DNA of 64,000 nucleotides from Parabacteroides sp. TM07-1AC (GCF_003480915.1 NZ_QUKD01000002.1:186001-250000), one strand, 5' to 3'. Positions 46,256 through 55,404 are shown, counted from the first letter of the stretch. Made by a program: numbers and translations. The notes: generated by a model not told the origin, from the sequence alone.

Positions 46256-48643
46256 TTATTCATATCGTAAAGATTCTACCGGATTCCGGGATGCGGCACG
46301 CCAGGTCTGCGCCATGACGGTCAACAGGGTTATCAGTAAAATAATGCCGCCCGCCAACGGGAAGAGCCACCAGCTGATCGTCGTCTGATAGGCAAAGTTA
46401 CTCAGCCATTTCAGCATAAACAGGTAACCGACCGGACAGGCAATCACGAAAGCAATGCCTACCCAGATCATATATTCGCGGCAGAACATCTTCACGATCC
46501 GGTCGGAATGTGCCCCATTCACCTTACGGACACCTATTTCCTTCGTCCGCTGCACCGTAGAGAGCGCCACCAGCCCGAAGACACCCATCATGGCAACGAT
46601 GATCGCCAGTACGGTAAAGATCAGGAACATCCGGCTTTGCTGCTGCTCGCGGGCATAATTCTCATTCAACACGTCCGTCAGGAAGCGGTAGTTGAAAAGC
46701 ATATCCGGACGTTCTTCTTCATATTGCTTTTTCAGGAACTTCAAAGTAGCCGCCTGGTTCTCCGCCGAGATACGGATATACATATAATTGAACAGCTGAA
46801 CCGTATAATAGAAGAATGCCGGTTTTATCTTTTCCCGCAACGGCTGGAAGTTAAAGTCCTTCACAACGCCAACGATCCTCGAAGTACGGATACCGATACC
46901 GCCGCCCGTCAACAGCATGCCGACCGGATTCCCGACTTTCAGCATCTTCCAGGCAGTTTCATTGATAACGATCGGCGATTCCTTCCCATAGGAGCCGTCC
47001 CAGTAATGGTCGGGATTCGTGCCGAATGTTTCCCCTTTCAGCAAGGTCAGTCCCAAAGTCGGGATAAAGTCGCTGTCGCCCACCATTCCGACCATCATCA
47101 TCGAATCTGCCTTTCCGGTTTCATCTTCCCAATGGAACATACTTTGTTCATAGCCGTATCCCTGCAGGTAGTCCGTGATCTCCACGCCCAGCGCCACGCT
47201 CTTTACATATGGGTTCTTGAGTATCTTCTGTTTAAAACCTTCGGTTCCCCGCCGCCAATCCATAACATCCACTTCAATCAGATGTTCCTTGTCCAGTCCC
47301 AGGTCGGCATTCTGCAGATAATGGAGTTGCTTGAATATGACGGTCGTACAAATGATCATGGTGATTGCGATCACGAACTGCACGCAAACCAGCCCTTTGA
47401 TCAATGTCCCTTTCTTACCGGTCGCCTGCCCTCCCTTGAAAGCCAGCAGCGGACTGAACGACGACATATAGAAAGCAGGGAACGCCCCTGCCAGGCAACC
47501 GACCCCGACAATACCGAACAGGACAAACAACAACGTCTGCCAATTGAACTGCAACGTGATATCCTTCCCGACAAACAGATTGAAAAACGGCAGCAACAGT
47601 TCCGTCAGTGCCAACGCCAGCAGCAACGAGATAAAAGCCTGCACCAGACTTTCCGACAGGAACTGCATGACCAGCTTGTTCTTTTTCGCCCCGGTCACTT
47701 TCCGGACTCCGATCTCTTTCGACCGCAGGGATGCACGCGCCGTCGACAAAGTCATAAAATTGAATGCCCCCATAAAGATGATCAGGACAGCCAGCACCGC
47801 AAAGAGGTAAATCTGTTGTATATTGCCATGATTGAACACATCGTTCGGTTCTTTGAAAGATGTACGCAGATGAATGTCTTTCAACGGCTGGAAAGCGAGC
47901 GGCTTTCCCCATTGCGAATGTTTCACCCAGACATCGCGCATGGCTGACCGGTCGGCATCCGTCAGTGTATTTCCTTTCTTCAGCTGGATAAAGACGTGCA
48001 TCCTTTCCGAAAAGCTCCAGACCTCATCTTCTATGCCCGCCCACTTATAAGAGTCCCAACTCGCCAGTACATCAAACTGTATATGGCTTTTGCGCGGTAC
48101 TTTCAGGACAGCGGCTACCTTATAATATTTATTATTCAATTTGCAGGAAACTTCTTTCCCGACAGCCGACGTCTTACCGAACAGTTTCCCGGCTGTCGCT
48201 TCCGACAATACGATCATCTGCGGGTCTTTCTTCAGCAGGGACGGATCGCCTGCCACAACCGGAAAGCTGAATACATCGAAGAAAGTCGAATCGACAAATG
48301 CGTAGTTAGCTTCCAAAGCCACAGCGTCCGTACGAATGTCATATGTACCGCCGTACTTTATAAAAGTAGCATTCTCCACCTTCGGAAATTCTTTCCGGAA
48401 GGTTTCGCTGAGCGGAGTAACCGTAGAGGGGACTTGCCCGTTGGCGGTTTGTTCTTCCCGGATCACCCGATAGATGGAGTCGCCGTTCTTATTAAAATCC
48501 TCAAACGTCAGTTCATCCACAATCCATAAATAAATAAGGAAGGCGGCAGTCATGCCCAATACAAAACCGAATATATTGATGGAGGAAAACAGAAAACTCC
48601 GTTTCACCTGGCGGATAGCTACTTTAATGTAATGTTTAAACAT
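46256..48643 (-). CDS. FtsX/MacB-type ABC exporter permease (copy 1)
   Basis: 795 residues from ATG 48643 ('MFKHYIKVAIRQVKRSFLF'), aligned with the start of copy 2; an upstream in-frame ATG at 48694 would lie in the sigma-54-like promoter. Same architecture as copy 2: membrane helix, periplasmic domain, FtsX domain, repeated once. First gene of the permease-permease-ATPase operon, 23 bases before copy 2. The divergent sigma-54 regulator and kinase probably control it. Confidence 0.9.
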   Translation of the reverse strand: MFKHYIKVAIRQVKRSFLFSSINIFGFVLGMTAAFLIYLWIVDELTFEDFNKNGDSIYRVIREEQTANGQVPSTVTPLSETFRKEFPKVENATFIKYGGTYDIRTDAVALEANYAFVDSTFFDVFSFPVVAGDPSLLKKDPQMIVLSEATAGKLFGKTSAVGKEVSCKLNNKYYKVAAVLKVPRKSHIQFDVLASWDSYKWAGIEDEVWSFSERMHVFIQLKKGNTLTDADRSAMRDVWVKHSQWGKPLAFQPLKDIHLRTSFKEPNDVFNHGNIQQIYLFAVLAVLIIFMGAFNFMTLSTARASLRSKEIGVRKVTGAKKNKLVMQFLSESLVQAFISLLLALALTELLLPFFNLFVGKDITLQFNWQTLLFVLFGIVGVGCLAGAFPAFYMSSFSPLLAFKGGQATGKKGTLIKGLVCVQFVIAITMIICTTVIFKQLHYLQNADLGLDKEHLIEVDVMDWRRGTEGFKQKILKNPYVKSVALGVEITDYLQGYGYEQSMFHWEDETGKADSMMMVGMVGDSDFIPTLGLTLLKGETFGTNPDHYWDGSYGKESPIVINETAWKMLKVGNPVGMLLTGGGIGIRTSRIVGVVKDFNFQPLREKIKPAFFYYTVQLFNYMYIRISAENQAATLKFLKKQYEEERPDMLFNYRFLTDVLNENYAREQQQSRMFLIFTVLAIIVAMMGVFGLVALSTVQRTKEIGVRKVNGAHSDRIVKMFCREYMIWVGIAFVIACPVGYLFMLKWLSNFAYQTTISWWLFPLAGGIILLITLLTVMAQTWRAASRNPVESLRYE

Positions 48644-48681
48644 GATTCTGAACAATATTAGGTTACTTTCTGAATAGTTAC

Positions 48682-48698
48682 ATTCAATATCCATGCCA
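48682..48698 (-). promoter_or_regulatory. Sigma-54-like promoter of the ABC exporter operon
   Basis: Minus-strand TGGCATGGATATTGAA matches the -24/-12 consensus TGGCACG-N4-TTGCA with correct spacing; it deviates at TGGCAT and at TTGA in place of TTGC. It lies about 40 bases before the ATG and opposite a sigma-54-dependent regulator gene. Confidence 0.5.
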
Positions 48699-48749
48699 TT
48701 TTCATAAGGCGTTAAAAATTAAAGACATATACATCCTCCAAAACATAAC

Positions 48750-48792
48750 AACCGTACGATATCGTACACTTCCCATACGATACCGTACGGTT
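48750..48792. promoter_or_regulatory. Tandem palindromes, candidate enhancer (UAS) of the exporter operon
   Basis: GTACGATATCGTAC (48755-48768) is a perfect 14-bp palindrome and ATACGATACCGTAC (48775-48788) a near-perfect one, centres 20 bp apart; as a whole AACCGTACG.TATCGTA and its complement form an inverted repeat. The centres are about 85-110 bases upstream of the start expected from the sigma-54-like box. Confidence 0.55.
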
Positions 48793-48895
48793 CATAACTA
48801 ATAACTAGCTCCCGACACAGGAGCAACTAGTCTTTTTCTAAGGAAGAACTAATTGTTAAGTCTTCTGTTTTTATACTTTTTTCCTTGCTTCAAAT

Positions 48896-48961
48896 CAATT
48901 TTTAGCTAGCTCAAAATTAAATTCAAGCATGCTAAAAATCAATTTCAGGCATGCTAAAAAG
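48896..48961 (+). repeat. Three tandem 22-bp repeats with palindromic cores
   Basis: Three consecutive 22-base units start at 48896, 48918 and 48940, with cores AGCTAGCT, AGCATGCT and GGCATGCT centred exactly 22 bp apart, each flanked by (C/T)AA(T/A)TT and (C/A)AAAA. They lie in the 455-base divergent region 48644-49098, which holds no other gene. Confidence 0.75.
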
Positions 48962-49098
48962 AATAAAAAGTGAGGAGATTTCAGATAAATAGTAGGCAGG
49001 TAAACATTAATTATTCGGATAGTACGTATTAGTTTGTCGTCTATCCGGAAATTTTACCTAAGTTTGGGGCACTCTATAACACACGAAGAACAAATAGC

Positions 49099-50466
49099 AT
49101 GGCAGTACGACAAGGAAAAATATTAGTGATCGACGACAACGAAGACATACTCTTTACTTTGAAGATGTTGCTTCGCCCGCTGGCGGAAAGCGTTACGACC
49201 AGCACCAACCCGAAAGAGATCAACCGCCTGGTGTCGACTACCAAATACAACGTGATCCTGCTCGATATGAACTTCACCGCCGATGCCGTCAGCGGTAAAG
49301 AAGGTTTTTACTGGCTGGAACGCATCCGCGAAATATCGCCCGAGACGGTCGTGATCCTGATCACCGCCTATTCGGATACGGAAAAAGCCGTCCGTGCCAT
49401 CAAAGCAGGTGCCACCGACTTTATCCCGAAACCCTGGCAGAACGAAAAGATGCTGGCAACCATCTCGTCCGCCCTCGAACTCAGCCTGCGCCGCGGTGAA
49501 GTACAGACGCTGAAAGAACAGAAATCGGTGCTCACCACCACAGAACCGGAGATAGAAGTGATCGGCGAATCTCCTGTGATGGAACAGATATTCAGGACAC
49601 TGGAGAAGCTGAAACATGCGGATGCCAATATCCTGCTGCAGGGCGAGAACGGGACGGGAAAAGACCTGATCGCCTATACGCTTCACAAACAGTCGCCGCG
49701 CAACCAGGAGGCATTTGTCGCTATCGACCTGGGAAGTATCCCGCACAACCTGTTCGAAAGCGAACTGTTCGGATACGAAAAAGGGGCGTTTACCGATGCG
49801 GGGAAAAGCAAGTCGGGACGTTTCGAGATCGCATCCGGCGGCACGCTCTTTCTGAATGAGATCGGAAACCTGCCGCTTATGCTCCAGTCGAAGCTGCTCA
49901 CGGTGATCGAACAGCAGAAGATAAACCGCCTCGGATCGACCAAGGAAACACAGATAGATGTCCGGCTGATCTGTGCGACCAACACCGACCTGCATGCGGC
50001 AGTACGCGACGGCAGTTTCCGCCAGGACCTGCTTTACCGGATCAACACGATCGAGCTGTTCGTCCCTCCCCTGCGCGAAAGGGGAAACGACATCTCCCTC
50101 CTTGCCGATCATTTCCTGAAACGTTACAGCCTGAAATACAAGAAAGAGGTCGACGGCTTCTCACGGGAAGCACGCCAGCTGCTGAAACAATATCACTGGC
50201 CGGGCAATGTCCGCGAACTGCAGCACGTCATCGAACGGGCGGTCATCCTTTCCGACCAGAAGAAACTGCAATACGACGACTTCATGCTCCGTACCCCCGT
50301 TTCCAGCTATCGGGAGAAAGAAGAGAAATTCAATCTGGAAGAACTGGAGAAGCATACGATACAGGAAGCCTTGCAACATTGTTCCGGCAATCTGACACAG
50401 GCTGCCGACCTGTTGGGCATCACGCGTACATCTTTATATAGGCGACTGGAAAAATACGGATTATGA
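49099..50466 (+). CDS. Sigma-54-dependent response regulator (NtrC family)
   Basis: 455 residues. Receiver domain with Asp56 in 'VILLDMNF', acidic pocket 'VIDDNED' and Lys in 'PKPW'. AAA+ domain with Walker A 'GENGTGKD', sigma-54 contact loop GAFTDA (variant of GAFTGA, with Asp for the second Gly) and 'GGTLFLNEIGNLPL'. C-terminal Fis-type HTH 'LTQAADLLGITRTSLYRRLEKYGL'. Activates sigma-54 RNA polymerase when phosphorylated. Overlaps the kinase gene by ATGA; divergent from the ABC exporter, its probable target. Confidence 0.95.
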   Translation: MAVRQGKILVIDDNEDILFTLKMLLRPLAESVTTSTNPKEINRLVSTTKYNVILLDMNFTADAVSGKEGFYWLERIREISPETVVILITAYSDTEKAVRAIKAGATDFIPKPWQNEKMLATISSALELSLRRGEVQTLKEQKSVLTTTEPEIEVIGESPVMEQIFRTLEKLKHADANILLQGENGTGKDLIAYTLHKQSPRNQEAFVAIDLGSIPHNLFESELFGYEKGAFTDAGKSKSGRFEIASGGTLFLNEIGNLPLMLQSKLLTVIEQQKINRLGSTKETQIDVRLICATNTDLHAAVRDGSFRQDLLYRINTIELFVPPLRERGNDISLLADHFLKRYSLKYKKEVDGFSREARQLLKQYHWPGNVRELQHVIERAVILSDQKKLQYDDFMLRTPVSSYREKEEKFNLEELEKHTIQEALQHCSGNLTQAADLLGITRTSLYRRLEKYGL

Positions 50467-51785
50467 AACAGTATTCGAAAAAGGCTATCGCCTCGATCCT
50501 CTTAATACTGGTCACCAGCCTGGCGGGGGCTTTCCTGGTGGCTGGGAAGTTTTATATCTCCGCGCTGATTGCCGGTATCGCTCTCCTGATCGAATCCTGG
50601 TACTTGCTGCGGCAGATGGAACGGAGCGACCGGTTGTTCCGCCAGTTTGTCTGGTCGGTGCGCTACTCCGATTTCCTGTCTTCGGGAAAAGCACCCAGGG
50701 AAAATCCGGATACGCTTCCCCGTGAGCTGACCGAAGCGATGGAGGAGGCTTTGCTGCATTACAAAACCCATCTGCAACAGAAGGAAAGTCAACTGCAGTA
50801 TTTCCAGGCGCTTGCCAATCATATCGACCTTTCCGTCTTCGTCTATTCGTCCGAGACGGCACAGATCGAGTGGATGAACCAGGCTGCCAAGATACAAACC
50901 GGACTGAATTTCGCCGAAACGATCGACGATCTGGCTGCTTATCATCCGGAACTTCCCGCGCGGCTGCGTATTCTGCATCCCGGCGAACTCTCCATCCTGC
51001 AGGTCCGCCGCCAGGAGGATTATTCGCAACTGATACTCTCTTCCATGTCGTTCGTGGTTTTGAACAAGCCGCTTACGGTCGTCAGCATGAAGAACATCCG
51101 TTCCGTACTGGAAAACAAGGAGACCGAAGCGTGGCAGAAGCTGATCCGCGTACTGACGCATGAGATCATGAACTCGATGACTCCGATCGTCTCCCTCTCC
51201 GAACTGTTGAAAAACAAACAGGCTTCGGAAGAGATCAACGAAGAGGACCGGGAGGAGATGAAGCAGGCGATCGACACGATTTTCCGGAGAAGCAGCGGGC
51301 TGGTCCGTTTCGTGGAGAACTACCGGAAAGTAACGGGTATTCCTACGCCTGTCCCCGAGATCATTCCGGTAGACAGCCTGTTCGGTAACGTCGTTCCTCT
51401 GTTCAAGGAGGAAACGGATACGATCCGGATACTTCCTGCCTCCTCGCATCTGCAGGTCATTGCGGACAAAACGCTGATCGAACAAATCCTTATCAATCTG
51501 ATAAAGAATGCACTGGACGCGACAAAGGAGTGTACAGACCCGCAAATAGAGTTGTCGGCCGGCATCAATGCGGAAGGGAAAACCTTCATCCAGGTCAAAG
51601 ACAACGGGACAGGCATTCCGGCAGATGTTCAGGAGCGCATCTTTATCCCGTTCTTTACCACCAAGCCGGTCGGTTCCGGTATCGGGTTAAGTATTTCCCG
51701 GCAAATCATGTATATGCACAAAGGGAGCCTGACTGTCATTTCGGAAGTCGGAAAGGGCAGCCGCTTCCTGCTTACTTTCGTTTAG
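50463..51785 (+). CDS. Sensor histidine kinase (NtrY-like)
   Basis: 440 residues. Two closely spaced membrane helices (about 8-27 and 30-48) with almost no periplasmic loop, then a PAS-like region (about 110-210), the dimerisation/phosphoacceptor helix with His233 ('LTHEIMNSMTP'), and the HATPase domain with 'NLIKNALDA', 'VKDNGTGIP' and 'GSGIGLSISR'. The lack of an extracellular sensor suggests intramembrane sensing or sensing through the exporter, as in Bce-type systems (inference). Forms a two-component pair with the preceding regulator. Confidence 0.93.
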   Translation: MKQYSKKAIASILLILVTSLAGAFLVAGKFYISALIAGIALLIESWYLLRQMERSDRLFRQFVWSVRYSDFLSSGKAPRENPDTLPRELTEAMEEALLHYKTHLQQKESQLQYFQALANHIDLSVFVYSSETAQIEWMNQAAKIQTGLNFAETIDDLAAYHPELPARLRILHPGELSILQVRRQEDYSQLILSSMSFVVLNKPLTVVSMKNIRSVLENKETEAWQKLIRVLTHEIMNSMTPIVSLSELLKNKQASEEINEEDREEMKQAIDTIFRRSSGLVRFVENYRKVTGIPTPVPEIIPVDSLFGNVVPLFKEETDTIRILPASSHLQVIADKTLIEQILINLIKNALDATKECTDPQIELSAGINAEGKTFIQVKDNGTGIPADVQERIFIPFFTTKPVGSGIGLSISRQIMYMHKGSLTVISEVGKGSRFLLTFV

Positions 51786-51792
51786 CTATCAG

Positions 51793-51897
51793 ATGGCACA
51801 CTGATGACACAGATTAAGCAGATGACCACAGATTTATTTTATTCTGAGAAATAATAATCTGCGTAAATCTGCTTAATCTGTGTTATCTGTGTGCCAT
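51793..51897. repeat. Long imperfect inverted repeat after the histidine kinase
   Basis: ATGGCACAC.GAT.ACACAGATTAAGCAGAT at 51793-51823 is complementary to 51867-51897 with two mismatches (about 31 bp); the inner arms CAGATT/AATCTG extend it. It lies between the kinase stop and the nnr promoter. Confidence 0.85.
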
Positions 51898-51912
51898 TTA
51901 CAAAGTTTGTTA

Positions 51913-51920
51913 TACTTTTG
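51913..51920 (+). promoter_or_regulatory. -7 box (TACTTTTG) of nnr
   Basis: TACTTTTG fits TAnnTTTG, 33 bases before the ATG at 51953. Confidence 0.6.
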
Positions 51921-51952
51921 TATGCAGAATAAACATCTGATGTCTTACAATT

Positions 51953-53464
51953 ATGATAAAGATATTTCCAACCGAGAAGGTTAAAGAACTCGATCAATAC
52001 ACGATTCAAAACGAGCCAATCAGCTCTATCGATCTGGTAGAACGCGCCTCAACAGTCTTTGTGCAGGAATTCTGCCGCCGTTATTCGAAGCAAACCCGCA
52101 TCATCGTCTTTGCCGGACAAGGCAACAACGGTGCCGACGCGCTTGCCATCGCACGTCTGCTGAAAGATGAATGCTACAAAGTAGAAACGTATCTGTTCAA
52201 CCCGACCGAGCATCTTTCGTTTGATTGCGAAATGAACAAGCAACGGATACTCGGATTGGAGAAAGTGGAGTTCACCGAAGTGGTAGCCGATTTCGTTCCT
52301 CCGGTACTGACCGACCGCGATGTCGTGATCGACGGCTTGTTCGGTTCCGGTCTGAACCGTCCGCTGACCGGCGGATTCGCTGCCATGGTAAAATATATCA
52401 ACCAGTCGGAAGCTACAATCGTATCTATAGACATTCCCTCCGGACTGTTTGGCGAGAATAATCAGACCAACGACCCAGATGCTATCATACGGGCAAGCCT
52501 GACACTGACGTTCGGTTTCCCGAAACTGGCCTTCTTCTTCCCCGAAAATGCCGAATATGTAGGCGAATGGAAAGTGCTGGATATCGGTATTCATCAGGAT
52601 ATCGTCGACCAGACTCCTACCCCGTATATGATGGTGACGGAAGAAGATATGGCGGAAGTATTCCAGCCCCGCGACAAGTTTTCTCATAAAGGGACTTTCG
52701 GTCACGCTCTGCTTATCGCCGGAAGCAAAGGTAAAATGGGTGCTGCCCTACTGGCTGCCCGCTCCTGCCTGAGAAGCGGAAGCGGACTGCTGACCGTTCA
52801 TATTCCCCAACGCGGTGAAGTGATCATGCAGACAGCCTTCCCCGAAGCGATGGTCAGCTTCGATCCGCATACCGATTATTTCACGACTGTCCCCGAAATG
52901 TCAGCCTATTCCGCTATCGGCGTAGGACCGGGATTAGGTCAGCACCTCGAATCGGCCGCTGCCCTGGAACGTTTGCTTCAGACAACGGAAAAGCCTGTCG
53001 TACTGGATGCCGACGCGCTCAATCTGATCGCTTCCAATAACGATCTGCTGAACCGCATCCCTCCGCGTAGCATCCTGACCCCGCATCCGAAGGAGTTCGA
53101 CCGCATCGCCGGAGAAAGCAGCAGCATGTTCGAACGTCTGCGGAAAGCGCAGTCTTTTGCTGTCGACCATAAACTTTGCATCGTACTAAAAGGTACTTAC
53201 ACGGCAATCTGTACTCCCGGAGGTAACATCTATTTCAACAGTTGCGGAAATCCGGGCATGGCAACGGCTGGTAGCGGAGATGTCCTGACCGGTATCATCC
53301 TAGGCTTGCTGGCTCAAGGGGCAGAACCCGAAACAGCGGCTGTATCAGGAGTTTTCTTGCATGGTACGGCCGGCGACCTGGCTGCCGTTTACCGTTCGGA
53401 AGAGAGTATGATCGCCGGAGATATTACCGATATGCTGGGAAAAGCGTTCAAGCAGATCAAATAA
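51953..53464 (+). CDS. nnr: Bifunctional NAD(P)HX epimerase/dehydratase
   Basis: 503 residues. N-terminal YjeF_N epimerase domain (about 1-215: 'VFAGQGNNGADALAIARLL', 'VIDGLFGSGLNRPL', 'VSIDIPSGLFG') and C-terminal ADP-dependent dehydratase domain (about 225-500: 'HKGTFGHALLIAGSKGKMGAALL', 'VVLDADALNLI', 'ILTPHPKEFDRI', 'GNPGMATAGSGDVLTGII'). Repairs hydrated NAD(P)H. Cytosolic, monocistronic. Confidence 0.96.
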   Translation: MIKIFPTEKVKELDQYTIQNEPISSIDLVERASTVFVQEFCRRYSKQTRIIVFAGQGNNGADALAIARLLKDECYKVETYLFNPTEHLSFDCEMNKQRILGLEKVEFTEVVADFVPPVLTDRDVVIDGLFGSGLNRPLTGGFAAMVKYINQSEATIVSIDIPSGLFGENNQTNDPDAIIRASLTLTFGFPKLAFFFPENAEYVGEWKVLDIGIHQDIVDQTPTPYMMVTEEDMAEVFQPRDKFSHKGTFGHALLIAGSKGKMGAALLAARSCLRSGSGLLTVHIPQRGEVIMQTAFPEAMVSFDPHTDYFTTVPEMSAYSAIGVGPGLGQHLESAAALERLLQTTEKPVVLDADALNLIASNNDLLNRIPPRSILTPHPKEFDRIAGESSSMFERLRKAQSFAVDHKLCIVLKGTYTAICTPGGNIYFNSCGNPGMATAGSGDVLTGIILGLLAQGAEPETAAVSGVFLHGTAGDLAAVYRSEESMIAGDITDMLGKAFKQIK

Positions 53465-53494
53465 CAGACAGAATACTTTCTGATTTATATCATC

Positions 53495-53528
53495 AGCCAG
53501 GTCTCATCAAGGATCTGGCTATTTTTTT
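53495..53528 (+). terminator. Intrinsic terminator after nnr
   Basis: AGCCAGGTC (53495-53503) pairs with GATCTGGCT (53512-53520; one G-U), followed by ATTTTTTT. Confidence 0.88.
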
Positions 53529-53656
53529 AAATATGTATACTCTTTCATATTCATTGCCTTTTACCACATATACTAAATAATCTCTGCTTTTACAATATTT
53601 GTTATCGCAGTAAGTTTCAAAAAAAAGCAATATATTCGACGACAAATAAGAAACTA

Positions 53657-55375
53657 ATGAATAGGAGATTTAAACATATTACTTTATTTTTCGTACTGGT
53701 CAGTGTTCTTTGTATCCTTTCCTGTTCAAACAAAAACTCTGCTGCAATCGAATTGCAACAGGCAAAGTTATTGATGGAAACAGCCCCCGATAGTGCACTG
53801 ACTATTCTCAACAGCATACAATCACCCGAAAACTTATCAGACCAGGAATATGCCTCTTATTGCCTGCAACTCACACAGGCACTCGACAAGAACTATATCC
53901 TATTGACAACTGATACCCTGATAAAAAAAGCTGAGATTTATTATGAAGAGCAGGAAGATATCCCTTCCCTGGCTCTGACATATTACTATATGGGTAGGGT
54001 ATATTCTGATATGCAAGATGCTATGCAGGCACAGCAGTACTATCTGAAAACACTCGAACTGGGTAAAAGTGTAAACGAAACCGATCTGCTTATTAAAGCA
54101 AACAACAGCTTAGGTACGCTTTATTCTTACCAAAGTATTTATGAGACGGCATTGCCTCTGTATAAAAACACATTACATCTTTTAGAAAACAGCAACGACT
54201 CGACAAAAATATCCTTAGCTCTACGCAATACAGCCCGTGTTTTTACTGAAACACAACAACTGGACAGTGCTATATACTATTATCAACAAGCAATAAAGCT
54301 AGCTACACCGGAAAGTATGTCCTCTTTACAAAATGACCTTGGAGGTTTGTATTTAAAAACCGGAGAATATGAAGAGGCACGATATTACATTCAACAATCT
54401 ATACAGACATGTTCGAATCCAAATCTGCAATATCACTTATATCTGACTTACGGGGAATATCTATTAAAAACAGCACAATATGATTCCGCCCGTTATTACC
54501 TGAAACAAAGTTTTCAAAGCCCCAGCCTTTATACCCAGGCTGGTAGTTTATATTTTCTAGCCCAGGTTGAAAGACAAAAATCCGACTTTATAAACTATTT
54601 CAAATATTGGGACCACTATGAACAATTAAGAGATTCTATAAAAAAGGATTCCCATTATGAAAATATACGCATGGTACAAAGCATGTTCAACTACCAGCAT
54701 ATAGCCGATGAAAAGATAAAATATGAAAAAGAAGCGAGTAAAAGAATGGTTATTATCTATCAGATATTAATATTCACTACTGTTCTACTTATCACAGGCT
54801 TCTTTATTTTCAAAAATGAACAAAAGAAAAAGAAAAGATTACTTGACCTGAAAGAACAATTGTATACACAGAGCCAACGGCACATAGAAGATAATAAGAA
54901 ACAGATCCAATTATTGGAAAACGAACTATCAAACGGGCAAGAAACGCTCAGCGAAGTAAAAAAGCAATTGTTTGAGACCCAAAAACTAATGCTGGAGATG
55001 GAGAACAGGCAAATTTCATTAAAACAAAATACACTGGAATTACTGGAACAGGATTTCAAGAAATCATCTCTATACATCAAAATACATAAAGCAGATACCG
55101 GACTGACCGAAAGCGAATGGTCCGAACTAGCTATGCTGATAGATGCCACCTATTCGGACTTTACAAAACGTCTTTTTATATTATCCCCGCGAATATCTAC
55201 AGAGGAACTGCGTATATGTTATCTGGTTAAAATAGGCATCCCTGTCAAAAAGATTGCAATAATAACGAATTTAACCAGTTCCGGAGTATCCCAATGCCGT
55301 AGAAGACTGTACAAAAAATTGACACAAGAGCCCGAAAATGCAGAGAACTTCGACACATTTATCTCTGATTTTTAA
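53657..55375 (+). CDS. Membrane-anchored TPR protein with C-terminal HTH, second copy
   Basis: 572 residues. Lipobox-like 'ILSC' (Cys23) after a hydrophobic N-terminus, TPR repeats to about 345 ('YYYMGRVYSDMQDAMQAQQYYLKTLELG', 'SLGTLYSYQSIYETALPLYK'), a membrane helix (about 357-379, 'IIYQILIFTTVLLITGFFIF'), a basic/coiled-coil segment and a C-terminal LuxR-like HTH ('ISTEELRICYLVKIGIPVKKIAIITNLTSSGVSQCRRRLYKKL'). Architecture, length and the FD.F..DF ending match the protein at 30592-32265, so they are paralogs. It is followed by a DUF3244 gene. The stretch is visibly more AT-rich than its neighbours. Confidence 0.78.
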   Translation: MNRRFKHITLFFVLVSVLCILSCSNKNSAAIELQQAKLLMETAPDSALTILNSIQSPENLSDQEYASYCLQLTQALDKNYILLTTDTLIKKAEIYYEEQEDIPSLALTYYYMGRVYSDMQDAMQAQQYYLKTLELGKSVNETDLLIKANNSLGTLYSYQSIYETALPLYKNTLHLLENSNDSTKISLALRNTARVFTETQQLDSAIYYYQQAIKLATPESMSSLQNDLGGLYLKTGEYEEARYYIQQSIQTCSNPNLQYHLYLTYGEYLLKTAQYDSARYYLKQSFQSPSLYTQAGSLYFLAQVERQKSDFINYFKYWDHYEQLRDSIKKDSHYENIRMVQSMFNYQHIADEKIKYEKEASKRMVIIYQILIFTTVLLITGFFIFKNEQKKKKRLLDLKEQLYTQSQRHIEDNKKQIQLLENELSNGQETLSEVKKQLFETQKLMLEMENRQISLKQNTLELLEQDFKKSSLYIKIHKADTGLTESEWSELAMLIDATYSDFTKRLFILSPRISTEELRICYLVKIGIPVKKIAIITNLTSSGVSQCRRRLYKKLTQEPENAENFDTFISDF

Positions 55376-55387
55376 GTCATTATACAT

Positions 55388-55404
55388 TGTCACCATTTTG
55401 TCAA
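55388..55404. promoter_or_regulatory. Candidate operator: TGTCAM direct repeat, 11-bp period
   Basis: TGTCAC at 55388-55393 and TGTCAA at 55399-55404 are 11 bp apart and lie 32 bases upstream of the DUF3244 -7 box. This matches the repeat at 30529-30545 in sequence, period and distance. Confidence 0.45.

Noticed and set aside
48896..48961. Short CRISPR array
   Set aside because: The three 22-bp units are contiguous without unique spacers and no cas genes are present.
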